From assembly GCA_963678855.1 (NCBI GenBank), contig OY787448.1:2542001-2606000 (forward strand): DNA of 64,000 nucleotides, written 5' to 3'. The position numbers and the translations under genes are program-made. Positions within the stretch are counted from its first letter, which is position 1, and every line of letters starts with the position of its first letter. Below are positions 48,917 to 57,727 of the stretch, piece after piece. The DNA comes from F22 sp963678855 (lineage in GTDB: Bacteria > Bacteroidota > Bacteroidia > Bacteroidales > Bacteroidaceae). The notes beneath the pieces are model-generated. The model did no database searches, had not been told where the DNA came from, and saw only the letters and a program-made list of their open reading frames with translations.

Positions 48917-50584
48917 TTAATCATTGGTAGCATTTTCTAGCTTCTTCATAATAGCGAAGATGAAGATAGCTGAAATCAAACATAGACCAATCAAAATAGC
49001 CCATACAGACCATAGTGGCATGCCGCTTTCCCATAGCCATCCTGGTACACCAGTTAGCTTGTTGCCGATGGCAGTGGCTACAAACCAAAGACCCATCATC
49101 ATACCTTTGAACTTAGGAGGTGCTACCTTCGATACGAAGCTGATACCCATAGGAGATAGCAACAACTCTGCAAATGTCAAGACTAGGTAGGTAGAAATCA
49201 ACCAGTTTGTAGATACTAGATCGGCTTCTTGCATTGGTGTTGTTTCCAATGTAGCTGGACTAGGCAATGTCAATGAACCTACGGCTAGGATCACGAAACC
49301 AAGTGCAGCAACGAGCATACCCATACCAATCTTACGTGGAGCTGATGGCTCTTTGCCTTTGTTGGCTAGCGATTGGAATAGCAATAGCGAGAATGGAGTC
49401 AACGCGACTACGAAGAATGGGTTGAATTGTTGGAATGTTTGAGGAAGAACTTCTAGTGAAGCTGGCATATCTGTGTAGATAGCTGCAATACCTGCGATAG
49501 AAGCTAATGCTACGATACCAGAGATAATCTTAGTACGTCCTTCTTTTGTTTGGAAGAAGCTTACTGCTGAGTAAATCAAAACGACAGCTAGAGCCAATAC
49601 CCATACGCTGAAACCTAGACGGTCTACACCTTCTACTGCACGTGCTGTATAGTCACGAGCGAAGAATGTCATGGTCAAACCGTTTTGGTGGAAGGCCATC
49701 CAGAAGAAGATCACTACAGCAAATACAAGCATCAACGCTGTGATACGTGCACGTGTTTGCTTTGGTGTCAATTCTACTGTTGTTTCATCAGTAGCAGCAC
49801 CTGCTTCTTTCTTCTTATTTGCATAAGCAAAAGTTGGCTTGAAGATCAAATAGATAGCCATAGATGCTACTAGAGAGATACATGCTACAGCAAAACCGTA
49901 GTTGTAAGCACCTGAAAGCACATCGATATATTTATGACCGAATTCTTCTAGGGTACCTGTAAAGCCTTGAACTGCTTGAAGGTTCAACAATGCTTCACGA
50001 CCAGCTTCGCTCAATGTACCATCGAACAATTTGTGTGCTAGGGCAGGGATTTCTGCATTGTATGTAAAGCCTTCGCCTTTCAATACGTAGTTAGTAATAT
50101 ATGTAGCTGCACCAGGAGCAAACAAGGCACCGATATTGATAGCCATGTAGAACAAGCTAAATGCTGAGTCGCGCTTGCTTTGTAGTGCTGGTGTGTCGTA
50201 CAAGTTACCTACCATTACCTGGAGGTTACCCTTAAAGAGACCTGTACCAACAGCGATACCAAACAATGCACCGTACATCATGTATTCACTGATGGCGGCA
50301 TCAAATGGGAAGGCAAGTAGCAAGTATCCAGCGAACATGACGATGATACCTGTGGTTACCATTTTACCATAACCAAATTTATCGGCTAAGATACCACCAA
50401 TAAGGGGCATGAAATAAACACCAGCTAGGAATGAGCTGTAGATTGAAGATGCTGATGCTGCACTAAATCCAAATTTTGCTTGGATGTATAGTACGAAGAT
50501 GGCAAGCATGGTATAGTAACCAAAGCGCTCACCTGTGTTTGCTAGGGCTAGGGCGTACAGCCCTTTAGGTTGTCCTTTGAACAT
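48917..50584 (-). CDS. Proton-dependent peptide transporter (POT/PTR2 family)
   Basis: This 555-aa MFS carrier imports di- and tripeptides with protons. Seen are the N-terminal ERFGYYTMLAIFVLYI helix (the ExxER-type motif is reduced to GERF), the PTR2 motif FSLFYMAINIGALFAPG (about 142-158) and about 14 helices. A long periplasmic insertion follows helix 5 (about 165-215). It probably feeds amino-acid metabolism. Stands alone before a terminator. Confidence 0.92.
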   Translation of the reverse strand: MFKGQPKGLYALALANTGERFGYYTMLAIFVLYIQAKFGFSAASASSIYSSFLAGVYFMPLIGGILADKFGYGKMVTTGIIVMFAGYLLLAFPFDAAISEYMMYGALFGIAVGTGLFKGNLQVMVGNLYDTPALQSKRDSAFSLFYMAINIGALFAPGAATYITNYVLKGEGFTYNAEIPALAHKLFDGTLSEAGREALLNLQAVQGFTGTLEEFGHKYIDVLSGAYNYGFAVACISLVASMAIYLIFKPTFAYANKKKEAGAATDETTVELTPKQTRARITALMLVFAVVIFFWMAFHQNGLTMTFFARDYTARAVEGVDRLGFSVWVLALAVVLIYSAVSFFQTKEGRTKIISGIVALASIAGIAAIYTDMPASLEVLPQTFQQFNPFFVVALTPFSLLLFQSLANKGKEPSAPRKIGMGMLVAALGFVILAVGSLTLPSPATLETTPMQEADLVSTNWLISTYLVLTFAELLLSPMGISFVSKVAPPKFKGMMMGLWFVATAIGNKLTGVPGWLWESGMPLWSVWAILIGLCLISAIFIFAIMKKLENATND

Positions 50585-50654
50585 AGTATGTGACAGTTTA
50601 GGATGAATAATTAAATTTTAATCAGGGCAAATGTAATGATAATTTTTGAGGAAA

Positions 50655-51140
50655 TCAATCAAAAAGTGGGGTCAATTCGGCGTGAACCATGCTTTGCAAC
50701 AGGTCTGGAGCGATTCGCAATTGTAGGCCGCGTTGTCCTGCGCTCACGAAGATGTAATCAAACTCCATGCAGGTAGGATGGATGTAAGTGGGAAATGGCT
50801 TTTTCATACCTATGGGTGAACAGGCACCACGGATATATCCAGTAAGGTCTAGTAATGATTTCATAGGAATCAAATCGCACTTCTTGTTGCCTGAAGCTTT
50901 GGCGGCCATCTTGAGGTTGACTTCAGCTTTGGCAGGAATCACACAGACGAAATGGCCTGTTTTATCGCCTAGTAAGACTAGGGTCTTGAAGACTTGGGCC
51001 ACGTCTTGCCCTAGTTGGTCAGCTACGCGGGTGGCTGTCAAGTCGCTTTCGTCTACTTGATAGGGGACAAGTTCATAGGCGACCTTGGCCGCATCGCATA
51101 AGCGAGCGACATTGGTCTTATGTATCTTCTGTTTCTTCAT
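50655..51140 (-). CDS. ybaK: Cys-tRNA(Pro)/Cys-tRNA(Cys) deacylase
   Basis: This 161-aa editing protein hydrolyses mis-charged Cys-tRNA(Pro). The YbaK core motifs are FVCVIPAKAEVNLKMAAKASG (with the conserved Lys) and GYIRGACSPIGMKK. Its ATG overlaps the uvrA stop codon by 1 bp (TAATG arrangement), so translation is coupled. Confidence 0.94.
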   Translation of the reverse strand: MKKQKIHKTNVARLCDAAKVAYELVPYQVDESDLTATRVADQLGQDVAQVFKTLVLLGDKTGHFVCVIPAKAEVNLKMAAKASGNKKCDLIPMKSLLDLTGYIRGACSPIGMKKPFPTYIHPTCMEFDYIFVSAGQRGLQLRIAPDLLQSMVHAELTPLFD

Positions 51141-54064
51141 TACTCTTCTTTTTTCTTACGAGGAGTGGCAAAGCGTTTTTTCTTTTCCTCTTGTTGAGCT
51201 TCTAGGCGAGTTGCCATCTGAGCTTTAGTTTCGGCTTTGACCTTTTTGAATCGGGCTAGTTCTTCTTGTAGGAACCCAGCGGTATGGCTCTTTTTGTTTT
51301 TAGCCACTTCTTCTGGTGTACCTGTGGCAATGATTTGACCACCTGCTTGTCCACCTTCAGGACCTACATCGATAATATAATCGGCGATGCGGATAACATC
51401 TAGGTTGTGTTCAATCACGAGTACGGTATTTCCAGCATCGACTAGGCGACGTAGTACGCCAACTAGGATGCGGATATCTTCGAAGTGCAGACCAGTAGTC
51501 GGCTCATCTAATATATATAATGTATTGCCAGTATCTTTACGGCTCAGTTCTGTAGCCAGTTTGATACGTTGAGATTCACCACCAGATAGGGTCGTACTGT
51601 TCTGACCTAGTTTGATATAACCAAGGCCGACCTCTTGCATCATCTTAATTTTATGAGAGATGCTAGGGATATGTTCGAAGAAGTTTACAGCTTCATTGAC
51701 GCTCATATCTAAAACGTCACCGATAGATTTGCCTTTGTAGCGCACTTCCATTGTTTCGCGGTTGTAGCGCAAGCCGTTACATACGTGACATGGCACATGT
51801 ACGTCTGGTAGGAAGTTCATCTCAATGACCCGATACCCTAGACCTTTACACTCTTCGCAGCGGCCTTTACCTACATTGTAAGAGAAGCGTCCCTTGGTAT
51901 AGGCACGGATCTTGGCTTCTGGAAGAGATACAAAAAGACTGCGGATATCATCAAAGACACCTGTATAGGTCGCAGGAGTCGAGCGTGAAGAACGTCCGAT
52001 AGGCGACTGGTCTACCGTGATGATCTTGCTGATATTCTCTATGCCTTCGATACGATCGTATGGCAATGGATCTTTGAGTGTGCGGTTGTAATGCTTAGAT
52101 AGGATAGGTTGTAGGGTGCCGTTGACTAGTGTCGACTTGCCGCTACCTGATACCCCTGTGACACATAGGAATAGTCCCAGTGGGAAGTCTATATCTACAT
52201 GCTTCAAGTTATTACCATGTGCACCGTATAGGCTTATCTTGGTGCCATCTCCTTTGCTACGATGTGCTGGCATTGGGATTTCCATTTGACCATTAAGATA
52301 CTGAGCGGTCATGGTATCTGTATCTAGCATATCTTTAGGAGTACCCATATAGACGAGTTCTCCTCCGTGGCGACCAGCATCGGGACCAAGGTCAAGAATC
52401 CAATCGGCAGCAAGCATCATATCTTTATCGTGCTCTACAACGATGACGCTATTGCCTGCATCACGTAGTTGTTCTAGCGAACGAATCAAGCGGATATTGT
52501 CTCGTTGGTGTAGGCCGATACTTGGCTCATCTAGAATATATAGGACATTCACGAGTTGCGAACCCACTTGGGTGGCCAAGCGAATACGTTGACTCTCTCC
52601 ACCAGATAGGGTGCGCGAGGTACGGTCAAGAGACAGATATCCCACACCCACATCGAGCAAGAAGCTCAGGCGAGTGGTAATCTCTTTGATAATCTCATGA
52701 GCGATGGTTTGCTGTCTGCTCTCTAGGCGCTCTTCTACGTGGCTCAACCAGTAGTGTAGTGACACGACATCCATCTGCGCTAAATCGGAGATGTTTTGAT
52801 CGTCGATAAAGTAGTGTAGGGCTACTTTATTAAGGCGCTTGCCTTCACATTCAGGACACGTGCTCATTTTACTGAATTGCTCCGCCCAGTTTTGTAGGCG
52901 CTTAGGGGCATCTTCAGTAATTTGGTCTTGGATATATTTGGCTATACCATCGTATTCGGTGTAGAGTTCTTTGCCTGTGTTTGGATTGGTGACTTTGATA
53001 CGCTCCGAAGATCCGTGGATAATCTCCTCGATCAAATCATCTGGGAACTGTTCAATAGGGGTGTTCAAGTCGGCTTCATATGGGGCTAGTAAGCTAGCTA
53101 TCTGAAGCATAATAAAGCTCTTGGTTTTGCCTAGTGGAGCAATACCACCTTGGGAGATGCTTAGGCGACGGTCAGGAATGACTAGGTCGACATCGACTTG
53201 GTTCACTTCACCCAAACCTTTACATTTAGGGCAATATCCCTTAGGGCTGTTGAAAGAGAAACTATGCGGTGCAGGCACGTCATAAGCTAGACCAGTGACT
53301 GGACACATCAAGCGCTTACTGAAGCGGCGCATTGATTCGCTTCCAGCATCTAGGACGAATACTAGGCCATCGCCCATCTTCAATGACTTCTGTAGGCTCT
53401 CGCGGATACGGTTGTAGTCTTCGTCACGGCACACGAGCTTGTCAACCACGACTTCGATATCGTGGTTTTTATAACGGTCTAGCTTCATTCCGAAGATAAT
53501 ATCGCGTATCTCGCCATCTACTCGTACTTGCAAGTAGCCTTTGCGGCGTACCGATTCAAAGAGGTCTCTATAGTGTCCTTTACGACCCATCACGACTGGA
53601 GCAAGAAGGTAGATACGTTTACCTTTATATTGCTCGATAATCATATCGATAATCTGGTCTTCGGTATACTTTACCATTGGTTCGCCTGAAAGATAACTCA
53701 CAGGTTGTCCAGCTCTTGCGTACAGCAAGCGCAAATAATCATATACTTCGGTGATGGTACCCACTGTAGAACGTGGGTTGCGATTGGTTGTTTTTTGTTC
53801 GATGGAGATAACTGGAGATAAGCCAGTGATTTGGTCGACATCTGGTTTCTCCATATTGCCTAGCATATTACGGGCATAGGCAGAAAATGTTTCGATATAA
53901 CGACGCTGACCTTCGGCAAATATTGTGTCGAAGGCTAGGGAGGACTTTCCACTACCACTAAGTCCAGTTACTACGGTCAAGGCGTCACGTGGTATAGTAA
54001 CGTCAATATTTTTGAGGTTGTGCACGCGGGCACCCACTACTTCTATTCTTTCGTGATCTTGCAT
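51140..54064 (-). CDS. uvrA: Excinuclease ABC subunit A
   Basis: This 974-aa damage-recognition ATPase starts global nucleotide-excision repair. It has two ABC ATPase modules: Walker A GLSGSGKSS (about 31) and GVSGSGKST (about 640), each with LSGGESQRI and a LDEPSIGLH/LDEPTTGLH Walker B. Two zinc modules are present (CPECEGKRL/CPKCKGLGE type and CEECKGLGY...CHVCNG). The long basic tail (about 940-974) is unusual but often seen in Bacteroidetes. A TATCTTTG box (54162 down to 54155) may be its -7 element. Some Bacteroidales carry two uvrA genes. Confidence 0.97.
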   Translation of the reverse strand: MQDHERIEVVGARVHNLKNIDVTIPRDALTVVTGLSGSGKSSLAFDTIFAEGQRRYIETFSAYARNMLGNMEKPDVDQITGLSPVISIEQKTTNRNPRSTVGTITEVYDYLRLLYARAGQPVSYLSGEPMVKYTEDQIIDMIIEQYKGKRIYLLAPVVMGRKGHYRDLFESVRRKGYLQVRVDGEIRDIIFGMKLDRYKNHDIEVVVDKLVCRDEDYNRIRESLQKSLKMGDGLVFVLDAGSESMRRFSKRLMCPVTGLAYDVPAPHSFSFNSPKGYCPKCKGLGEVNQVDVDLVIPDRRLSISQGGIAPLGKTKSFIMLQIASLLAPYEADLNTPIEQFPDDLIEEIIHGSSERIKVTNPNTGKELYTEYDGIAKYIQDQITEDAPKRLQNWAEQFSKMSTCPECEGKRLNKVALHYFIDDQNISDLAQMDVVSLHYWLSHVEERLESRQQTIAHEIIKEITTRLSFLLDVGVGYLSLDRTSRTLSGGESQRIRLATQVGSQLVNVLYILDEPSIGLHQRDNIRLIRSLEQLRDAGNSVIVVEHDKDMMLAADWILDLGPDAGRHGGELVYMGTPKDMLDTDTMTAQYLNGQMEIPMPAHRSKGDGTKISLYGAHGNNLKHVDIDFPLGLFLCVTGVSGSGKSTLVNGTLQPILSKHYNRTLKDPLPYDRIEGIENISKIITVDQSPIGRSSRSTPATYTGVFDDIRSLFVSLPEAKIRAYTKGRFSYNVGKGRCEECKGLGYRVIEMNFLPDVHVPCHVCNGLRYNRETMEVRYKGKSIGDVLDMSVNEAVNFFEHIPSISHKIKMMQEVGLGYIKLGQNSTTLSGGESQRIKLATELSRKDTGNTLYILDEPTTGLHFEDIRILVGVLRRLVDAGNTVLVIEHNLDVIRIADYIIDVGPEGGQAGGQIIATGTPEEVAKNKKSHTAGFLQEELARFKKVKAETKAQMATRLEAQQEEKKKRFATPRKKKEE

Positions 54065-54102
54065 CCTAAACAGTCTACAGGTTAAACCTAATCATATGAA
54101 TG

Positions 54103-54134
54103 TTTGCACAGGTAGTAAATTATTTCTACCTTTG
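54103..54134 (+). promoter_or_regulatory. Promoter of the LysM/binding-protein gene
   Basis: TTTG (54103-54106), 20 bp, TACCTTTG (54127-54134). Transcription would start near 54141, which excludes upstream in-frame ATG codons at 54100 and supports a TTG start at 54226. Confidence 0.75.
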
Positions 54135-54225
54135 TCATGCATTTTACATTCTTGCAAAGATAAGGTTTTATTTCTGTCTTGAAAAGGGATGTGTAAAGTT
54201 TAATCCTGATAAATTGCTAATTAGT

Positions 54226-55860
54226 TTGAAACCATCTATCTTTAAGCTTTGGGCCTGTTTGGCTTTCGCCTTTCTACTAGGAATGCCTGTGTTAGCACAG
54301 CATACTGAGAGGGTACAACATACTGTAGAAAAAGGCCAGACACTCTATGCATTGTCTCGCATATACAAAGTGAGCGTCGGTGATATCGTCGCTGCCAATC
54401 CTACTATGAATAAGGAAAGCAAGTTGGCTCTAGGCCAAGTTGTGATGATTCCTGTACAAAAGCAGGCACCTTCTAAGTATTCTTTCCATACGGTGAAAAA
54501 GGGAGATACCCTGTACAGTTTGGCGAAACTTTACAATACTTACGAAGATGTCATCTATAAGCTCAACCCTGGGCTAAATTCTACGACTCTACAGATTGAT
54601 CAAGTCATCCGTATCCCTAAACAGGATATCCACGAAACATCTAAGGAAGAAAAGATGATTATGCTTTCCAACGAACGCCGTGAGCAAATGGCTGTGTTGA
54701 AAGCACAAGATGAAGCTGCGCGCCGTTTGGAAGAAGCTCGTAAGCAGATGGCTACGCCTATGCCTAATAATCATTTAAAGGTCGGTGTGATGCTTCCATT
54801 TATGTTGAAAGATGGACAGTATAAATCGCTTCTAGGTCAACGTATGCGTGAGTATTACGAAGGACTATTATTGGCTGTCGATAGCTTGCGTACAGAGGGG
54901 ATGAGCATCGAACTACATACTTACGATACAGGTGGTAAGGATAAGTTGATTGATGACCTCTTGGTGAAACCAGAAATTCGTGACCTAGACGTGCTGTTTG
55001 GTCCTTATTATACCAACCATATCGATATGGCTGCTGATTATACACAAGCGCGTCATATCACGATGGTAGTTCCTTTCTCTAGTAAAGACGATAAGGTGTT
55101 TAATATGGCTCAGGTCTTCCAAGTCAATACACCGCAGAGTTATCTATATGCTGAGGTGTATGAACACTTTAAGACTATCTTCCATGATCAACGTGTGATC
55201 TTTATGGATGCTCCTGATGACGATTCAAAAGCTTTGGCTCGTAAGAAAGACTTTATTGCTGGTTTAAAGACAGCTTGTGCTGAGGCTAATATTGAAGTGA
55301 GCCAGTTTATGCCATCTGAACAAGATTCTTTGATTCATTTCTTGGTAGATGATGGTCGTAGAAATGTGATTATTCCTACGTCGGGCTCTAAGATAGCATT
55401 GGGTACGATAGCACCTTTGGCTGTATCTGTACACCGTCAAAATCCTAAACTGAAGATCTCTACTTTTGGTTATCCTGAGTGGCAGACGTATATGCAGCAG
55501 TTTATGGATATATTCTTCGAACTAGATACGTATTTCTATAGCACTTTCTATACAAACAACCTGTTGCCTGGTCCTCGCGACTTTCAAAAGAAGTTTGTTA
55601 CGGTTTATGGGCATGCGTTGGCTCAGACTTATCCTAAATTTGGTATGCTAGGCTTTGATACGGGTTACTTCTTTCTGAAAGGTAAGTCTATGTTTGGGAA
55701 AGAGTTTCAAGATAGATGCAACGATACTCCATTCCGTGAGATTCAAACAGGCTTTAAGTTTGAGCGGGTAACCAACTGGGGTGGACTGGTAAATAAACGT
55801 ATCTTCTTTATCCATTGTACTCCAGACTATGAAGTACTGAAGATGGACTTTGATAATTAA
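54226..55860 (+). CDS. LysM-domain protein fused to a type 1 periplasmic-binding fold
   Basis: The chosen start is TTG at 54226, giving LKPSIFKLWACLAFAFLLGMPVLAQ, a proper signal peptide, and a 544-aa protein. Two LysM domains follow (HTVEKGQTLYALSRIYKVS... and HTVKKGDTLYSLAKLYNTY...), then a charged coiled link (RREQMAVLKAQDEAARRLEEARKQ), then an alpha/beta domain (VGVMLPF...LDVLFGPYYTNH) of the receptor-ligand-binding (PBP1) kind, about 190-540. It should sit in the periplasm on peptidoglycan, perhaps recognising a small ligand or acting in outer-membrane assembly. The barrel gene 3 bp later probably shares its transcript. Confidence 0.8.
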   Translation: MKPSIFKLWACLAFAFLLGMPVLAQHTERVQHTVEKGQTLYALSRIYKVSVGDIVAANPTMNKESKLALGQVVMIPVQKQAPSKYSFHTVKKGDTLYSLAKLYNTYEDVIYKLNPGLNSTTLQIDQVIRIPKQDIHETSKEEKMIMLSNERREQMAVLKAQDEAARRLEEARKQMATPMPNNHLKVGVMLPFMLKDGQYKSLLGQRMREYYEGLLLAVDSLRTEGMSIELHTYDTGGKDKLIDDLLVKPEIRDLDVLFGPYYTNHIDMAADYTQARHITMVVPFSSKDDKVFNMAQVFQVNTPQSYLYAEVYEHFKTIFHDQRVIFMDAPDDDSKALARKKDFIAGLKTACAEANIEVSQFMPSEQDSLIHFLVDDGRRNVIIPTSGSKIALGTIAPLAVSVHRQNPKLKISTFGYPEWQTYMQQFMDIFFELDTYFYSTFYTNNLLPGPRDFQKKFVTVYGHALAQTYPKFGMLGFDTGYFFLKGKSMFGKEFQDRCNDTPFREIQTGFKFERVTNWGGLVNKRIFFIHCTPDYEVLKMDFDN

Positions 55861-55863
55861 TAA

Positions 55864-56559
55864 ATGACGATGAAAAAGTACACGATATTTATAGGGCTTA
55901 TATTGGCTCTACTATTTGTAGGTATTCAATCAGTGCAAGCACAGGTGGGCAAACCCCTTAATTTGTGGGCCGTAGGGGTCAATGCTGGTTTGAACATGAA
56001 TGATATGGACTTTCAACCAGAAGTCAAAACGGGTGGATACAATGCGATGCACTTCGGTTTGACTGGACGTTATATTCACGAGAATTACTTTTCTATGATT
56101 TCGGGTGTCCAAGTGGAGTTGAATTACTCACAACGTGGATGGGCAGCGAAATTTGATGATGAGGGTGATAATCGTAGTTACACGCATACTTTGAATTATC
56201 TTGAAGTACCTTTGTTGGCGCATCTGGGTTTTGGTAATGAGACTGGTAATCAGTTCTTTTTGCACTTAGGACCTCAATTTGGTTTTCTTTTAAGCGAAAG
56301 CTCTGACTTCGGTGGCGAAGGTTGGACAGATGAACTTAAGCAAGGTGAGAACTACCGTGAAGAAGCTGATAATACCTTCAACTATGGTATTGTAGGTGGT
56401 GCTGGTGTGGAACTAAAAACGAAAGTGGGACACTTCTTGCTCGAGGGGCGTTATTACTATTCTTTAGCTGATATCTATAGCAATGCTAAGAAAGAGTATT
56501 TTGACCGTTCTGCACCAACGACTATCGAGGTGACGTTTACGTACCTGATAGATTTGTAA
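55864..56559 (+). CDS. PorT-like outer-membrane beta-barrel protein
   Basis: This 231-aa protein has a signal peptide (MKKYTIFIGLILALLFVGIQSVQAQ) and about eight amphipathic strands (GVNAGLNMNDMDF, FGLTGRYIHENYFSMISGVQVEL, LEVPLLAHLGFGN, ...) of the PorT/OMP_b-brl type, ending in FTYLIDL. In P. gingivalis PorT takes part in type IX secretion; this is only a family resemblance. The second ATG, two codons in (55870), may be the true start. Confidence 0.82.
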   Translation: MTMKKYTIFIGLILALLFVGIQSVQAQVGKPLNLWAVGVNAGLNMNDMDFQPEVKTGGYNAMHFGLTGRYIHENYFSMISGVQVELNYSQRGWAAKFDDEGDNRSYTHTLNYLEVPLLAHLGFGNETGNQFFLHLGPQFGFLLSESSDFGGEGWTDELKQGENYREEADNTFNYGIVGGAGVELKTKVGHFLLEGRYYYSLADIYSNAKKEYFDRSAPTTIEVTFTYLIDL

Positions 56560-56585
56560 GTCTATACTAACACTTAATTATATGA

Positions 56586-56619
56586 GAGGGGCTATGTCGA
56601 TGATTCGACATAGCCCCTC
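56586..56619. terminator. Bidirectional terminator
   Basis: gaggggctatgtcga pairs perfectly with tcgacatagcccctc around tgat, between the barrel gene and the convergent small gene. Confidence 0.88.
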
Positions 56620-56622
56620 AAC

Positions 56623-56754
56623 TTATTTTGTGAGTATCACTCTTCGTCTTGGTGCACTGTCAGGAAGCTTATCATGCGGTTTGATAGCTTGTAGATCTTC
56701 TGTCATCTCGCTAGTTTCTTTGATAGGAAAGCAGCTAATTTTCTTGTTTGTCAT
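56623..56754 (-). CDS. Predicted 43-aa small protein
   Basis: Starts MTNKKISCFPIKETSEMTED and ends PRRRVILTK. It is hydrophilic, with no membrane segment and one Cys. It is bounded by a promoter-like sequence 26 bp upstream and by the shared terminator just past its TAA, which argues for a real transcription unit. No family recognised. Confidence 0.45.
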   Translation of the reverse strand: MTNKKISCFPIKETSEMTEDLQAIKPHDKLPDSAPRRRVILTK

Positions 56755-56779
56755 GATTCTTGTTATAAATTTCTTCCTG

Positions 56780-56811
56780 CAAAATTAGGGTATATGTTTC
56801 TTCTGGGCAAT
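56780..56811 (-). promoter_or_regulatory. Possible promoter of the 43-aa gene
   Basis: On the minus strand ATTG (56811 down to 56808), 20 bp, TAATTTTG (56787 down to 56780). The -7 box fits fully; the -33 box has one mismatch. Confidence 0.45.
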
Positions 56812-56865
56812 AACGGTCAAAAACGATAGTATGGAATTATATCATCTTTTAATATTTTTGGGGCA

Positions 56866-56901
56866 CAAAAAAGTTAGGCCTTCTCCCTAAGGAAAAGACC
56901 T
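56866..56901 (-). terminator. Terminator of the SIMPL-domain gene
   Basis: On the minus strand aggtcttttcc pairs with ggagaaggcct (two G-T pairs) around ttag, followed by aacttttttg. Confidence 0.85.
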
Positions 56902-56930
56902 AAACATGTTATTTGACTAATATGTGTTTA

Positions 56931-57629
56931 TCAGTTTTTAAGATAGTAAGTCACTGAGCTTACCACACGAATCTTCTTGATATACGCTGTGTTTTCATCC
57001 AACGAGCGGATAGAAAATTGTCCTTGATTGGCTGTTTTAATCTTACCAAGACTACTGTCGCTATCCTTCGCAAACTTCTCGGCAGACTGGCGAGCATTTT
57101 TGGTCGCTTCCTCGATCATTTCGGGTTTGATTTTGTTGAGCCCTTTGTAGGAGAAAGATGGACTGTATTGATAGCTGTCTGTTTTGATTAAGATGCCTTT
57201 TGCTAGTAGGTTTTCTTGTGCTTGCATCAGCTTAATGACGGCATCTACAGCATCAGTACTCACAGTGATAACATTGGATGCGTAGTATCTATATGGTGAC
57301 TTGTTGTCGTATCGATTGGCATCTCTGTCTTCAAAATTAGGAGTGGATACGTAGATATCTTTTTTAGCTATACCACCAGCCATAAGAAAATCGATAATCA
57401 CTTTGTTCTTCAATTTGACTTGAGCGTACACCACACTCATATCGTTTCCTACTTGTGTATAGACGACTGGCCAAGTTACGTAGTCGGCTTTGACATCTCT
57501 TTCTGATAGACCTTTGACGTACACAACACGTTCTTTATTCACAAATTGCATCAATACATGATGCATCACAATGGCTGATACGACGAGAGCGACTCCCACG
57601 ATCAGTGCTTCTTTAATCCAATTCTTCAT
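56931..57629 (-). CDS. SIMPL-domain (DUF541) envelope protein
   Basis: This 232-aa protein has an N-terminal membrane anchor or signal (about 6-26) and then the SIMPL pattern VYVKGLSERDVKADYVTWPV...VYAQVKLKNKVIIDFL and, near the end, ATKNARQSAEKFAKDS (the conserved A...A...A helix). Such proteins are periplasmic and form large assemblies in some species; E. coli YggE reduces oxidative stress. I start at MKNWIKEALIVG (57629); a longer reading overlaps the aroA promoter. Confidence 0.88.
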   Translation of the reverse strand: MKNWIKEALIVGVALVVSAIVMHHVLMQFVNKERVVYVKGLSERDVKADYVTWPVVYTQVGNDMSVVYAQVKLKNKVIIDFLMAGGIAKKDIYVSTPNFEDRDANRYDNKSPYRYYASNVITVSTDAVDAVIKLMQAQENLLAKGILIKTDSYQYSPSFSYKGLNKIKPEMIEEATKNARQSAEKFAKDSDSSLGKIKTANQGQFSIRSLDENTAYIKKIRVVSSVTYYLKN

Positions 57630-57727
57630 AACAAGCTTATTTGAGGGTTTAGAATAATCAAGCGATTCACACAAAGGTAGTAAAAAAAATTGTATCTTTG
57701 TCCCGATAAAAAGAATTGTTGAAGCGT

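Noticed and set aside
56582..56788. 68-residue plus-strand frame
   Set aside because: Starts inside the terminator hairpin and is antisense to the predicted 43-aa gene.
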